Shown here: piece after piece, positions 7,687 through 17,591 of the stretch
How the letters are laid out: every line of letters starts with the position of its first letter
Numbering within the stretch: position 1 is the stretch's first letter
Origin: Cupriavidus pauculus
GTDB lineage: Bacteria; Pseudomonadota; Gammaproteobacteria; Burkholderiales; Burkholderiaceae
DNA: 64,000 bases
Reading direction: 5' to 3'
Assembly (NCBI RefSeq): GCF_003854935.1
Contig: NZ_CP033970.1
Coordinates: 124,001 to 188,000 of the forward strand
Translations under genes and position numbers: made by a program
Notes under the pieces: model-generated
What the model saw: only the letters and a program-made list of their open reading frames with translations
Database searches by the model: none
What the model was told of the DNA's origin: nothing

Positions 7687-8937
7687 TCAGATGACCTGGG
7701 CCTCGCGCAGGCGGGAGATATCCTCCTCGCTGTAGCCCAGCCCGGCCAGCACCTGCTCGCTGTGCTCGCCCAGCAGCGGCGACCCGGTGATCTCGGGCTT
7801 CATGTCCGAGAACTTGATCGGGCTGCCCACCGTCAGGTACGTGCCACGCTGCTTGTGCGGCACCTCCACGATCGACCCGCTCTTGCGCAGCGATTCATCC
7901 GCGGCGATTTCCTTCATCGACAGCACCGGCGAGCAGGGGATGTCGAACTTGCGCAGGATGTCCACCGCTTCGTACTTGGTCTTGTCGGCCAGCCAGGCTT
8001 CGATGGTGTTGAAGATGTCGAAGATGTGCGGCTGGCGCGCCTTGGGCGTGTTGTAGTTCGGGTCGGTGATCCACTCTTCCTTGCCCAGCGCCTTGCAGAT
8101 CGGCTCCCAGGCGTGGCCCTGGATCGTGAAGTAGATGTACGCGTTGGGATCGGTCTCCCAGCCCTTGCACTTCAGCACCCAGCCCGGCTGGCCGCCACCG
8201 CCGGCGTTGCCGCCACGCGGCACCACGTCGGTGAACGTGCCGTGCGGGTACTGGGGATACTCTTCCAGGTAGCCCAGGCGGTCCAGGCGCTGCTGGTCGC
8301 GCAGCTTCACGCGGCACAGGTTCAGCACGGCGTCCTGCATCGACACGGCCACCTTCTGGCCCTTGCCGGTCTGCTGGCGGCCGATGATGGCCGTCAGGAT
8401 GCCGATGGCCAGGTGCATGCCGGTGTTGGAATCGCCCAGCGCGGCAGCCGACACGGTCGGCGGGCCGTCCCAGAAGCCCGTGGTGGATGCGGCACCGCCC
8501 GCGCACTGCGCCACGTTCTCGTAGACCTTCAGGTCTTCATAGTGGTGGCCGTCGCTGAAGCCCTTGACCGATGCCACGATCATCATCGGGTTCAGCTCGT
8601 TGATGCGCTCCCACGAGAAGCCCATGCGGTCCAGCGCGCCCGGGCCGAAGTTTTCCACCAGCACGTCCGACTCGCGGATGAGCTGCTCCAGGATCTTCTT
8701 GCCTTCCGGCTTCTTGGTGTCCAGCGTCAGCGAGCGCTTGTTGCTGTTCAGCATCGTGAAGTACAGCGCGTCGGCGTCCGGAACGTCGCGAAGCTGCGTG
8801 CGGGTAACGTCGCCCGATCCGGGGCGCTCCACCTTGATCACGTCCGCGCCAAACCACGCCAGAAGCTGCGTGCAGGCGGGGCCGGCCTGGACATGCGTGA
8901 AGTCGATGATCTTGATGCCGTTCAGAGGTAGGTTCAC
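7687..8937 (-). CDS. frc: Formyl-CoA:oxalate CoA-transferase
   Basis: This 416-residue class III CoA-transferase moves CoA from formyl-CoA to oxalate, making oxalyl-CoA and formate in the cytoplasm. Asp169, in GDSNTGMH, falls at the catalytic aspartate position of the Oxalobacter enzyme. The flexible glycine loop is complete (GGGGQPG, residues 246-252). The N-terminus [14 protein letters not shown] and the segment [17 protein letters not shown] are family hallmarks. It lies 39 bp downstream of oxc on the same strand with no operator between, so the two form an oxc-frc operon driven from the promoter at 10.8 kb. Confidence 0.95.
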   Translation of the reverse strand: MNLPLNGIKIIDFTHVQAGPACTQLLAWFGADVIKVERPGSGDVTRTQLRDVPDADALYFTMLNSNKRSLTLDTKKPEGKKILEQLIRESDVLVENFGPGALDRMGFSWERINELNPMMIVASVKGFSDGHHYEDLKVYENVAQCAGGAASTTGFWDGPPTVSAAALGDSNTGMHLAIGILTAIIGRQQTGKGQKVAVSMQDAVLNLCRVKLRDQQRLDRLGYLEEYPQYPHGTFTDVVPRGGNAGGGGQPGWVLKCKGWETDPNAYIYFTIQGHAWEPICKALGKEEWITDPNYNTPKARQPHIFDIFNTIEAWLADKTKYEAVDILRKFDIPCSPVLSMKEIAADESLRKSGSIVEVPHKQRGTYLTVGSPIKFSDMKPEITGSPLLGEHSEQVLAGLGYSEEDISRLREAQVI

Positions 8938-8976
8938 GTTCTGTCTCCCATTGGAATGGAGGTGAAATGCAGGGGA

Positions 8977-10710
8977 TTACTTCTTGGCCGAGCTTTGCGG
9001 ATTGAGGTTGGTCAGCCGACCGCTTTCGGTGCCCGCGGCCGGATCGATCACGGCGTTGACCAGCGTGGGCTTGCCCGACCGCAGCGCGTCGCGCACCGCG
9101 GCTTCGAGTTCCTGGGGCGTGGTGGCGGTGTGGCCCGCGCCACCAAACGCCTCCATCATCTTGTCGTAGCGGGCGCCCGGCACGAACATCGTGACCGCCG
9201 GGTCCTTGCCGCCCGACGGGTTGACGTCGATGCCCTTGTAGACACCGTTGTTGTTGAACACGACCACGCAGATCGGCAGGTTGTAGCGGCAGATCGTCTC
9301 CACTTCCATGCCCGAGAAGCCGAACGCGCTGTCGCCGCACACGGCCAGCACCGGCTTGCCGGTTTCCACCGCCGCCGCCACCGCGTAGCCCATGCCCACG
9401 CCCATCACGCCCCAGGTGCCCACGTCCAGGCGCTTGCGCGGCTGGTACATGTCGATCACGGCGCGCGCGTAGTCCAGGGTGTTGGCGCCTTCGTTGACGA
9501 ACGGAATGTCCGGATGGTCCTTGACCACGTCCTTCAGCACGCGCAGCGCGCTGTGGAAGTTCATCGGCGACGTATCCCTGGCCAGCGTCTCGGCCATCTT
9601 CGACAGGTTCTTGTCCTTGCGTTCCTCCACCGCGCCCAGCCAGTCGGCGCCCGGCTTGGCAAAGTCGTTGCCGATCTTGCCCAGCAGTGCCGACACGCAC
9701 GAGCCGATGTCACCGATCACCGGCGCGGCGATGGCCACGTTGCTGTCGATCTCGGTCGGCGAGATGTCGATCTGGATGAACTGCTTCGGCTTGCCCCAGG
9801 TCTTGCCCTTGCCGTGCGACAGCAGCCAGTTCAGGCGGGCGCCCACCAGCATCACCACGTCGGCTTCGGCCAGCACGTACGACCGCGCGGCCGACGCCGA
9901 CTGCGGGTGCGTGTCTGGCAGCAGGCCCTTGGCCATCGACATCGGCAGGTACGGGATGCCGGTCTTCTCGACCAGCGCGCGGATATCGGCATCGGCGCGG
10001 GCATACGCGGCGCCCTTGCCCAGCAGGATCAGCGGACGCTTGGCGCCCTTGAGCAACTCCACGGCGCGGTCCACCGCGTCCGGCGCGGGCAGCTGGCGCG
10101 GGGCGGGATCGACAACCTTGATCAGCGACTTGCGGCCCTGCTCGGCTTCCATCGACTGGGCCAGTAGCTTGGCCGGCAGGTCGAGGTAGACCCCGCCCGG
10201 ACGGCCCGATACGGCCGCGCGGATGGCGCGGGCCACGCCTACGCCGATGTCTTCGGCGTGCAGCACGCGGAAGGCGGCCTTGGCGTGCGGACGGGCGATG
10301 GCCAACTGGTCCATCTCCTCGTAGTCACCCTGCTGCAGATCGACGATCTCGCGCTCGCTGGAGCCGCTGATCAGGATCATCGGGAAGCAGTTGGTGGTGG
10401 CGTTGGCCAGCGCCGTCAGCCCGTTCAGGAAGCCGGGCGCCGACACGGTCAGGCAAACCCCGGGCTTCTGCGTCAGAAAGCCGGCGATGGCCGCCGCATT
10501 GCCTGCGTTCTGCTCATGGCGGAAGCTGATGACGCGCATGCCGTTGGCCTGCGCCAGGCGGGCCAGATCGGTGACCGGAATGCCGGGCAGGCCGTAGATG
10601 TTCTCGATGCCATTGAGCTTCAGCGCGTCAATGACCAGATGAAAACCATCGGTTTGTGCCTGTTGCTCTTCCACAGCGTGACGCTGCAGTTCGTTGCCGA
10701 CTTCTGCCAT
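8977..10710 (-). CDS. oxc: Oxalyl-CoA decarboxylase
   Basis: This 577-residue thiamine-diphosphate enzyme converts oxalyl-CoA to formyl-CoA and CO2. It has the N-terminal pyrimidine-binding domain with the catalytic glutamate ([11 protein letters not shown]), a central domain, and a C-terminal diphosphate/Mg motif ([13 protein letters not shown] through NNNGVYKG). The Tyr-Glu pair in QGDYEEMDQ and the Tyr in GVYKG match active-site residues known in Oxalobacter OXC. The start at 10710 (MAEVGNELQ) follows GGAAGC. The frame stays open a further 95 codons, but that part has no homology. An operator copy lies about 115 bp upstream, and frc follows directly. Confidence 0.95.
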   Translation of the reverse strand: MAEVGNELQRHAVEEQQAQTDGFHLVIDALKLNGIENIYGLPGIPVTDLARLAQANGMRVISFRHEQNAGNAAAIAGFLTQKPGVCLTVSAPGFLNGLTALANATTNCFPMILISGSSEREIVDLQQGDYEEMDQLAIARPHAKAAFRVLHAEDIGVGVARAIRAAVSGRPGGVYLDLPAKLLAQSMEAEQGRKSLIKVVDPAPRQLPAPDAVDRAVELLKGAKRPLILLGKGAAYARADADIRALVEKTGIPYLPMSMAKGLLPDTHPQSASAARSYVLAEADVVMLVGARLNWLLSHGKGKTWGKPKQFIQIDISPTEIDSNVAIAAPVIGDIGSCVSALLGKIGNDFAKPGADWLGAVEERKDKNLSKMAETLARDTSPMNFHSALRVLKDVVKDHPDIPFVNEGANTLDYARAVIDMYQPRKRLDVGTWGVMGVGMGYAVAAAVETGKPVLAVCGDSAFGFSGMEVETICRYNLPICVVVFNNNGVYKGIDVNPSGGKDPAVTMFVPGARYDKMMEAFGGAGHTATTPQELEAAVRDALRSGKPTLVNAVIDPAAGTESGRLTNLNPQSSAKK

Positions 10711-10823
10711 GGTTGCTTCCTTCTTTGCAAAGTGACGGTGATGGGAATGTCTCTGCTGGGATGTCTTCAACGGCTGCCCCGGTGTCTCCTCCTGAGGCCG
10801 CATCCGCCGGTGACGCTGAAATA

Positions 10824-10840
10824 CGGTATGTGATATATCA
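10824..10840 (-). promoter_or_regulatory. Oxalate-regulon operator copy C
   Basis: CGGTATGTGATATATCA matches the 17-bp dyad and contains the palindrome TGATATATCA. It lies 114 bp upstream of the oxc start and would control oxc-frc. Confidence 0.65.
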
Positions 10841-10957
10841 ACAATCGGCAAGGAATTTTCCCGTGTTGCGACCAACTTTCGTCGATGCAACGCAGCATTT
10901 CCTGCAAACCGGGGCGTAAAAAAGACAACGCCCCGCCGTGCCCAGGCGCAGCCGGCT

Positions 10958-11740
10958 TCAGCCGCGCATGTGGTTGACCAGCGCGCCGATCCCACGGATC
11001 GACACCTCCACGACCGCGCCGTCCTTCATCGATCCAACCCCGATCGACGTGCCGACGGCAATCACGTCGCCCGGCATGAGCGTCATGTCCTGCGACAGCC
11101 GGCTGACCTGCTCTTCTGGCGAAAACACGATGTCCGACAGCGGGTAGTTCTGCCGCTCGACGCCGTCCAGGCGGGTCACCACGCTGGCGGCGCGCCAGTC
11201 GAAATCGCGGACGATGGCCGGCCCGATGCACCCGAAGGTGTCCGAGCCCTTGGCACGCGTCCACTGCGGGAAATTGGGATCGGCGTTGAGCAGTTCGCCC
11301 GCCGTGACGTCGTTGACGATGGTGTAGCCAAAGATGTGCGACGCCGCCGCGCTGAGCGCCACGTTGCGGCATTCGCGGCCGATGACGATGCCAAGTTCGC
11401 CCTCGTAGGCGATCTTGCCGGTGTAGCCACTCGGCCGCACGATCGCGTCACCGGGGCCCGCCAGGGAACTCGCCGGCTTGAGCAGGAACAGCGGATGCAC
11501 GGGCACCGACTTTTCCAGCCGGGCCGCCAGCGCGTGGAAGTTGTTCCATAGCGCCACGATCTTGCCGGGCTGGCACGGCGCCAGCAGTTCCAGCGCGCCA
11601 TAGGTGTAGGTGTTGCCCGTGGGGCGGGGATCGGCATAGCCGGGACCATCGTATTCGATGACCCGGTCGGCATCGGCGTCGTCGATCCGGCCGTAAGCGG
11701 TGTCGCCGTCAGGACGGCGAAAGCGAATCCAGGTTTGCAC
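10958..11740 (-). CDS. Fumarylacetoacetate-hydrolase (FAH) family protein
   Basis: This 260-residue protein has the FAH fold. Metal-ligand motifs are visible in [13 protein letters not shown] and [13 protein letters not shown]. The final third carries the family stretch [16 protein letters not shown]. Relatives hydrolyse acylpyruvates or decarboxylate oxaloacetate. It sits 111 bp downstream of frc2 and on the same strand, so it is probably transcribed from the frc2 promoter. A role in oxalate metabolism, for example making or removing oxaloacetate, is inferred from position only. It is followed by a weak hairpin at 10911-10934. Confidence 0.85.
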   Translation of the reverse strand: MQTWIRFRRPDGDTAYGRIDDADADRVIEYDGPGYADPRPTGNTYTYGALELLAPCQPGKIVALWNNFHALAARLEKSVPVHPLFLLKPASSLAGPGDAIVRPSGYTGKIAYEGELGIVIGRECRNVALSAAASHIFGYTIVNDVTAGELLNADPNFPQWTRAKGSDTFGCIGPAIVRDFDWRAASVVTRLDGVERQNYPLSDIVFSPEEQVSRLSQDMTLMPGDVIAVGTSIGVGSMKDGAVVEVSIRGIGALVNHMRG

Positions 11741-11851
11741 GGCAGCGTTCCTTCGGCAGGCGGCGGGCGTGCCGCGCCTGCGCTGTCAGCGGAAATGGAA
11801 GCCCCTGTCAGGGGCCGTGGAGATGGGCCCGCGCGGGCCGGGCGCCGGCGT

Positions 11852-13123
11852 CTAGATGGCCCCCGCCACGCGCAGCGCGGCAATCTGCGCCGGCGAGCGG
11901 CCCAGCCATTCCAGGATCTCGTCGGTGTGCTCACCCAGCAGCGGCGAACGCTCCACGCTAACCGGCGACGCCGACATCATGATCGGCGAGCCAAGCTGCA
12001 CGTACTTGCCGCGCGCCGGATGCTCCAGCTCCACCAGGTAGCCGCGCTCGTAGAGCGAGCGGTCCTCGATCAGGTCCTTCATCGACAGGATCGGGCCGCA
12101 CGGCACGTCCACCTGGTTCAGCGCGTTCATCACCTCGAACTTGCTGCGGCCCTGCGTCCACTGCTCGATGATGCCGAAGCAGGTGGACAGCTTTTTCAGC
12201 CGCACTTCCGGCGTGGCGAATTCCGGATCGGTGATCAGGTCCTCGCGGCGGCACAGGCGCATCAGCGGCTCCCAGCCCTGCGGCTGGATGATGACGTAGA
12301 CGTAGTCGTTGGGGCCGCCCGGCGCGCAACGCAGCGCGGCGCCCGGCTGGCCGCCGCCCGACGCGTTGCCGGCGCGCGGCACGTGGTCGTCGAACTGTTC
12401 GTTGGGATACTCGCGCAACGGGCCGGCCTCCAGGCGCTGCTGGTCGCGCAGCTTCACGCGGCACAGGTTCAGCACGGCGTCCTGCATGGCCACTTCCACG
12501 CGCTGGCCGCGGCCCGAATGCTCGCGCTGCAGCAAGGCGGCCAGAATGCCGACCACGCAGTGCACGCCGGTGCCCGAATCACCAATCTGCGCGCCCGTCA
12601 CCATCGGCGTGCCGTGGGCCTCGCCGGTGGTCGAGGCCGAGCCGCCCATGCACTGCGCCACGTTCTCGTACGCCTTGCAGTCCTGGTACGGGCCGGGGCC
12701 GAAGCCCTTGATCGACGCATAGATCATGCGCGGATTCAGGTTCTGGATGTGGTCCCAGTCGAACCCGGCGCGGGCCAGCACGCCCGGGCCGAAGTTCTCG
12801 ATCAGCACATCGCTCTGCTGGATCAGGTCTTCCAGCAGCGCCTTGCCTTCCGGCGTCTTCATGTTCAGCGTCAGGCTGCGCTTGTTGCTGTTCAGCATGG
12901 TGAAGTACAGGCTGTCGGCATTCGGCACGTCGCGCAACTGCGCGCGCGTGATGTCGCCCCGGCCCGGCATTTCGACCTTGATCACGTCGGCCCCCATCCA
13001 TGCCATCAACTGCGTGGCCGACGGACCGGCCTGCACATGGGTCATGTCAAGGATGCGGATGCCATCCAAAGCTTTGCGCTGCTCCGGGCTGCTGGTGTCG
13101 CTGGGGTTCCGGCTCTCGGCCAT
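11852..13123 (-). CDS. Second class III CoA-transferase (Frc paralogue)
   Basis: This 423-residue paralogue of Frc has about seventeen extra N-terminal residues. The catalytic aspartate is Asp182 in IGDSGTGVH. The glycine loop reads SGGGQPG where frc has GGGGQPG. The start at 13123 (MAESRNPSD) follows AGGAGA. An operator copy lies only 36 bp upstream. Two paralogues in one regulon suggest a division of labour: this one may take CoA from succinyl-CoA or another donor to prime oxalate activation, as known for the Acetobacter succinyl-CoA:oxalate transferase. The donor cannot be read from sequence. Confidence 0.9.
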   Translation of the reverse strand: MAESRNPSDTSSPEQRKALDGIRILDMTHVQAGPSATQLMAWMGADVIKVEMPGRGDITRAQLRDVPNADSLYFTMLNSNKRSLTLNMKTPEGKALLEDLIQQSDVLIENFGPGVLARAGFDWDHIQNLNPRMIYASIKGFGPGPYQDCKAYENVAQCMGGSASTTGEAHGTPMVTGAQIGDSGTGVHCVVGILAALLQREHSGRGQRVEVAMQDAVLNLCRVKLRDQQRLEAGPLREYPNEQFDDHVPRAGNASGGGQPGAALRCAPGGPNDYVYVIIQPQGWEPLMRLCRREDLITDPEFATPEVRLKKLSTCFGIIEQWTQGRSKFEVMNALNQVDVPCGPILSMKDLIEDRSLYERGYLVELEHPARGKYVQLGSPIMMSASPVSVERSPLLGEHTDEILEWLGRSPAQIAALRVAGAI

Positions 13124-13433
13124 GCTTGTCTCCTGGGTTTGCGTGTTCTTTTGACATACAGTATGTGGTATATCACGGAGATGCAAGAGGGTTTCACCCC
13201 CATATGCGCAGGTTTCGTCGTTGCAGCGCAGCAAATGCAATTTGGCCGCACGCACAGCCTTGCAAACAGGCTGTTCAGGGGGATTCAGAGACCGGGGGAA
13301 AGGCGCTCACACGCCAATGACGACGCGCCGCGTGCCGGGGGGCGGCGGATGGGGAGATGGGAAGGGAGGTGCCGGCGCGTGCTCGCACCGGCCAATGCTC
13401 AGCGGCCAAACATCGCGTGACGCGACAGGCCGC
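13124..13433. other. Intergenic region between frc2 and the GntR gene
   Basis: This 310-bp stretch holds operator copy D near the frc2 start. Otherwise I see no gene, no clear hairpin with a U-tract and no repeat. Confidence 0.5.
13159..13175 (-). promoter_or_regulatory. Oxalate-regulon operator copy D
   Basis: CAGTATGTGGTATATCA matches the 17-bp dyad and includes the near-palindrome GTGGTATATCAC. It ends 36 bp before the frc2 ATG, where a bound repressor would block transcription. Confidence 0.65.
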
Positions 13434-14177
13434 TCAATCCAGGAAATCGCAATACTTTTGCACGTACTCGGCCAGGTCCAGCGAGTGCTGGCGCACCAGG
13501 CGCTCGGCCAGTTCCGTGTCGCGCTTTTCCAGCGCCTCGATGATCCGCAGGTGGTCAACGATCGATCGCGCCGCGCGGTCGCTCTGCGAGATCGTCATCT
13601 TCCGAATCGCGCGCACATGGACAAAGATGTTCTTGATCTGGTCCATGATGATCTGCGACTTCGACAGCTGCACGATCGCCTGGTGGAACGCGATGTTGGC
13701 GTCGGAATATTCCTCGATATGCTCGGCCGGCGTCGAATCGCGGAAGCTGTCGAACATATGGCGCAGCTTGCCGATTTCCTCGTCCGAGGCGTTCTCGGTG
13801 GCCAGCCGCGCGGCCATGCTCTCCAGCGCGGCCCAGACCTGGATCATCTCCACGATCTCGCGCTTGGTCTTGCGCGTGATGTAGATGCCCCGGCGCGGCA
13901 CGGTGCGCAGGAAGCCTTCCTGCTCCAGCAGCGTCATGGCCTCGCGGATCGGCGTGCGGCTCACGCCCAGCGCTTCGGACAGCACGCGCTCGTCCAGCCT
14001 CACCTCCTCGCGCGACTGGTAGATGTCGGCGTCGGCAATGGCCTGGCGCAGCATCGCGTACGCCTGGTCGCGCAGGCTGGCGCCCGCATTGATCGGTTGC
14101 AGCGACAGGGACAGCCCGTGCGGCTGTACATGCGGCTGGACTTCGGGTTGGCTTTGGGCAGACATGAATGCACTCAT
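13434..14177 (-). CDS. GntR-family (FCD) regulator, probable oxalate-regulon repressor
   Basis: This 247-residue regulator has an N-terminal winged helix (residues about 35-95, with DERVLSEALGVSRTPIREAM and RRGIYITRK) and a C-terminal all-helical FCD ligand domain with metal-binding histidines (AFHQAIVQLS, RQHSLDLAEY). The start is uncertain: ATG at 14177 is given, but 14240 and 14165 are also possible and none has a strong ribosome-binding site. It lies between frc2 and panE, and a copy of the shared dyad precedes it, suggesting autoregulation. It is the natural candidate to bind all six sites, probably released by oxalate, oxalyl-CoA or a related ligand (inference). Confidence 0.85.
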   Translation of the reverse strand: MSAFMSAQSQPEVQPHVQPHGLSLSLQPINAGASLRDQAYAMLRQAIADADIYQSREEVRLDERVLSEALGVSRTPIREAMTLLEQEGFLRTVPRRGIYITRKTKREIVEMIQVWAALESMAARLATENASDEEIGKLRHMFDSFRDSTPAEHIEEYSDANIAFHQAIVQLSKSQIIMDQIKNIFVHVRAIRKMTISQSDRAARSIVDHLRIIEALEKRDTELAERLVRQHSLDLAEYVQKYCDFLD

Positions 14178-14331
14178 CAGTGGCCGGAGCCCCGGGTGCC
14201 GGTTGGCACCTGGTGGCGGCCGACCCTTCGCGAACGTCATTCCATCCAGTTTGGCATGGCGCCATGCGTCCTGCTCATCTATCTTGGGCAGGCGCGCATG
14301 GCAACGTGGGCGAAGGGGCCGATCCGGCCTT

Positions 14332-14348
14332 TCGTATATGGTATATCA
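14332..14348 (-). promoter_or_regulatory. Oxalate-regulon operator copy E
   Basis: TCGTATATGGTATATCA matches the 17-bp dyad, with the exact core TGGTATATCA. It lies upstream of the GntR gene and just beyond the end of panE, as expected for autoregulation. Confidence 0.6.
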
Positions 14349-14386
14349 CATCGAAGGCAGGACCGGAGGGTCATTGCCCTCCGCCC

Positions 14387-15412
14387 TCAGGCCGCGCGCG
14401 CCACTGGCACCGCTGAGGCCTGTGCCGCCGGTGCCGCCTGCGCTGCCTTTGCCATGGTGTCGCGCTGCTTGATCAGGCCCAGCACCGCGTCGATCATCGG
14501 CGTCGGCTGGCCGATCATCCGGCCCATTTCCTGAACCACCGTCAGCAGCGGGTCGATTTCCATCGCCCTGCCCGCCTCCAGGTCCTGCAGCATCGACGTC
14601 TTGTGCGCCCCCACCGCGCCCGCGCCGTCGATGCGGCGCTCCACGTCGACCCGGAAATGCACGCCGAAGCTCTCGGCGATGGCCTTCGCCTCCAGCATCA
14701 TCTGCTTCGACAGCGCCCGGGTGGCTGGGTCCGACGTGATGACATCCAGCGTCCCGTGGGTCAGCGCGCTGATGGGGTTGAAGCACAGGTTGCCCCACAG
14801 CTTGAGCCAGATCTCGTCGCGGATATTGTCCCGGACCGGCGCGTCCAGGTCGGCCTGGCCCATGATCTCGGCCAGCCGCGTCACGCGCGCGGAACGGCTG
14901 CCATCGGGCTCGCCGATCGGAAATTTCTTGCCATAGACGTGCTTGATGACGCCCGGCGCCACGATCTCGGCTGCCGGGTACAGCACGCAGCCGATGGCGC
15001 GCTCCGGCCCCAGGCCATTCCACTGCCTGCCGCCCGGGTCCACCGATTCCAGCGTGCGGCCGGCGAATTCGCCGCCATGCTGGTGGAAGTACCAGTACGG
15101 AATGCCATTGACGCCGGTCACCACAGCCGTGTCCGGGCCCAGCAGCGGTTGCATCAGGTCCACCACGCCCGGCACCTGGTGCGCCTTGAGCGTGATGAAC
15201 ACATAGTCCTGCGGGCCCAGTTCGCGCGGATCGTTGGTACATCGCACTTTCGCCACGCGCTCCTCGCCCTCGATCTGCAGGCGCACGCCGTGGGCCTGCA
15301 TCGCGGCCAGGTGCGGCCCGCGGGCGATGAAGCTGACGTCGGCACCGGCCAACGCCAACTGCGCGCCCATGTAGCCGCCGATGGCGCCGGCCCCATAGAT
15401 ACAAATCTTCAT
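14387..15412 (-). CDS. panE: 2-dehydropantoate 2-reductase (PanE/ApbA family)
   Basis: This 341-residue NADPH-dependent reductase has the N-terminal Rossmann motif GAGAIGGYMG and a C-terminal helical domain. The catalytic lysine and asparagine are likely in IWLKLWGNLCFNPISAL. PanE reduces ketopantoate to pantoate for pantothenate and CoA synthesis. The last 25 residues are an Ala-rich tail not usual in the family. An operator copy lies 44 bp upstream, which groups it with the oxalate genes. It may raise CoA supply for CoA-dependent oxalate breakdown, or it may be a PanE-fold enzyme for another 2-oxoacid; sequence does not decide. Confidence 0.85.
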   Translation of the reverse strand: MKICIYGAGAIGGYMGAQLALAGADVSFIARGPHLAAMQAHGVRLQIEGEERVAKVRCTNDPRELGPQDYVFITLKAHQVPGVVDLMQPLLGPDTAVVTGVNGIPYWYFHQHGGEFAGRTLESVDPGGRQWNGLGPERAIGCVLYPAAEIVAPGVIKHVYGKKFPIGEPDGSRSARVTRLAEIMGQADLDAPVRDNIRDEIWLKLWGNLCFNPISALTHGTLDVITSDPATRALSKQMMLEAKAIAESFGVHFRVDVERRIDGAGAVGAHKTSMLQDLEAGRAMEIDPLLTVVQEMGRMIGQPTPMIDAVLGLIKQRDTMAKAAQAAPAAQASAVPVARAA

Positions 15413-15455
15413 GGTTGTCTCCTCGATTGTGATGATAGTGATGCGTTAGATGTCT

Positions 15456-15472
15456 TGGTATATCACATACTA
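15456..15472 (-). promoter_or_regulatory. Oxalate-regulon operator copy F
   Basis: TGGTATATCACATACTA matches copy B except for one base and lies 44 bp upstream of the panE start. It is the last copy found in the window. Confidence 0.65.
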
Positions 15473-15639
15473 TATTTCACAATCGCGGTTCGACAACCTC
15501 GATCTGCATCCGCGCGCGCACTGACCCGCTGTACCGGTTCCGTCCACGCTAGGGTGTGCGCTACCATGTGGGCTGTTGTCCGCTTGCGGGCCGCCGCCCC
15601 GGCCTGTCGTCCACCGTCCCCCGGAGATCTGGAGTCCGC

Positions 15640-16395
15640 ATGGAAACATTGCTCGCACTGGTACGCGACCCGTCCGCCTGGGCCGCGCTGGCCACGCTGG
15701 TGGCCATGGAGATTGTGCTCGGCATCGACAACCTCATCTTCATATCGATCCTCACCAACAAGCTCCCCGAGCAAACCCGGGAAAAGGCCCGCCGCATCGG
15801 TATCGGCCTGGCGCTGATCCTGCGGCTGGCGCTGCTGGCCACCATCGCGATCATCGTGGCGCTGACCGAGCCGGTCTTCACGATCTTCGGCAAGGGCATC
15901 TCGTGGCGGGACATCATCCTGATGGCCGGCGGTGCATTCCTGGTCTGGAAGGCGACACGCGAGATCCATCAGCACGTGGCGCCCGACGCCGAGCACGGCG
16001 ACGAAGCGGCAAAGGTGCGCGCGGTGCCCAGCTTTGCCGCCGCCATCGGCCAGATCCTGGTGCTGGACCTGGTGTTCTCGATCGACAGCATCATCACGGC
16101 CGTCGGCATGACCGATCACGTACCGATCATGTTCGTGGCCGTGATCGCCGCCGTGACCGTGATGCTGGTGGCCGCCACGCCGCTGGCCAACTTCATCAAC
16201 CGCAATCCGACCATCGTGATGCTGGCGCTGGCCTTCCTGATCATGATCGGGATGACGCTGATTGCCGATGGCCTGGGCCATCACGTGCCCAAGGGCTACA
16301 TCTACACGGCGATGGCGTTCTCCACGGCCGTGGAGGGGCTGAACATGCTGGCGCGCCGGCGCCGCGAGAAGGCGCGCGGCAGCCACCCGGCCTGA
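15640..16395 (+). CDS. TerC/YkoY-family integral membrane protein
   Basis: This 251-residue protein has about seven hydrophobic spans. Two conserved acidic signatures typical of TerC proteins lie in membrane segments: [15 protein letters not shown] and [13 protein letters not shown]. The family includes tellurite-resistance-associated and metal-export proteins. The start at 15640 (METLLALV) follows GGAG at good spacing; an upstream in-frame ATG at 15556 has no such signal. It is a single gene transcribed away from panE and facing acdS. The substrate is unknown; manganese or another metal is the usual suggestion. Confidence 0.88.
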   Translation: METLLALVRDPSAWAALATLVAMEIVLGIDNLIFISILTNKLPEQTREKARRIGIGLALILRLALLATIAIIVALTEPVFTIFGKGISWRDIILMAGGAFLVWKATREIHQHVAPDAEHGDEAAKVRAVPSFAAAIGQILVLDLVFSIDSIITAVGMTDHVPIMFVAVIAAVTVMLVAATPLANFINRNPTIVMLALAFLIMIGMTLIADGLGHHVPKGYIYTAMAFSTAVEGLNMLARRRREKARGSHPA

Positions 16396-16429
16396 TCCGG
16401 TCTGCGGCAGGCCGGGCAGTGGTCCGGCC

Positions 16430-17446
16430 TCAGCCGTTGCGGAACAGGAAGCTGTAGGCGCTCAGCGCCGGGACGCCGCCCAGGTGGGCGTACAGCACGC
16501 GCGATCCGGCGGGAAATTCGCCACGGCGGACCATGTCGATCATGCCGTGCATCGACTTACCCTCGTAGACCGGGTCGGTCATCATGCCTTCGTAGCGCGC
16601 GCAGGTGCGGATGGCCTCCAGCGTGCCCTCGGATGGCAGCCCGTACTCCGGGCCGCCATAGCGCGTGTCCAGCACGACATCGGCGGCGGCGATATCGCGG
16701 TCCAGTCCGACCAGCCCGGCCGTGTGCTTGGCAATCCGCAGGATCTGGGCGTGCGTCTGCTCCGGCTTGGCCGATGCGTCGATGCCGATCACGCGGTCCG
16801 CCCGGCCATCGGCCGCGAAACCGACCACCATCCCCGCCTGCGTGCTGCCCGTGACAGAGCACACGACGATGTAGTCGAACCGGAAGCCCAGTTCGGTCTC
16901 CTGCGCCCGCACTTCCTCGGCAAACCCGACGAAACCAAGCCCGCCCAGCGGATGCTCGGAGCAGCCGGCCGGAATCGGATACGGCTTGCCGCCGGCCTGC
17001 CGTACGCTCTCCATCGCCTCTTCCCAACTCTTGCGGATGCCGATGTCGAAGCCGTCGGCCACCAGCCGCACGTCGGCGCCCATCATCCGCGACATCTGGA
17101 TATTGCCGACGCGGTCGTACACGGCATCGGCGTAGTTGACCCAGTTCTCCTGCACCAGCACGCACTTCAGGCCCAGGTGCGCGGCCACGGCGGCCACCTG
17201 GCGCGTCTGGTTGGACTGGATGCCGCCGATGGACACCAGCGTGTCACACCCCTGCGCCAGCGCATCGGGAATCAGGTATTCGAGCTTGCGGGTCTTGTTG
17301 CCGCCGAACGCCAGGCCGCTGTTGCAGTCCTCGCGCTTGGCGTACAGCTCGACCTTGCCGCCCAGATGGTCCGACAGGCGTTTCAGCGGCTGGATCGGCG
17401 TGGGGCCGAACGTCAGGGGATAACGGGGAAAGCGTTCCAGATGCAT
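16430..17446 (-). CDS. acdS: 1-aminocyclopropane-1-carboxylate deaminase
   Basis: This 338-residue PLP enzyme cleaves ACC, the plant ethylene precursor, to 2-oxobutyrate and ammonia. The PLP lysine is Lys51 in FGGNKTRK, the exact position known for AcdS. The C-terminal motifs [11 protein letters not shown] and [11 protein letters not shown] carry the Glu and Leu that separate true ACC deaminases from D-cysteine desulfhydrases. It is transcribed divergently from an Lrp-type regulator, the standard acdR-acdS layout of Burkholderiaceae. The gene points to a plant- or soil-associated life. Confidence 0.95.
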   Translation of the reverse strand: MHLERFPRYPLTFGPTPIQPLKRLSDHLGGKVELYAKREDCNSGLAFGGNKTRKLEYLIPDALAQGCDTLVSIGGIQSNQTRQVAAVAAHLGLKCVLVQENWVNYADAVYDRVGNIQMSRMMGADVRLVADGFDIGIRKSWEEAMESVRQAGGKPYPIPAGCSEHPLGGLGFVGFAEEVRAQETELGFRFDYIVVCSVTGSTQAGMVVGFAADGRADRVIGIDASAKPEQTHAQILRIAKHTAGLVGLDRDIAAADVVLDTRYGGPEYGLPSEGTLEAIRTCARYEGMMTDPVYEGKSMHGMIDMVRRGEFPAGSRVLYAHLGGVPALSAYSFLFRNG

Positions 17447-17591
17447 GGTGGCAGCTCCATCTCGATGGGTGGGGAAACAGCCTCCATGCTAGGGAAAACG
17501 ACTCGAAACGTGGTTGCAAAGAATGTCGTTTCGCCACACCATCGGGTATCGATAATGGCGTTCGACCTTTTAATATTCCGCCAACCATTCC

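Noticed and set aside
11735-13420. Long plus-strand open frame opposite frc2
   Set aside because: It is antisense to a clear CoA-transferase and has the His/Arg/Val-rich composition of a GC-rich shadow frame.
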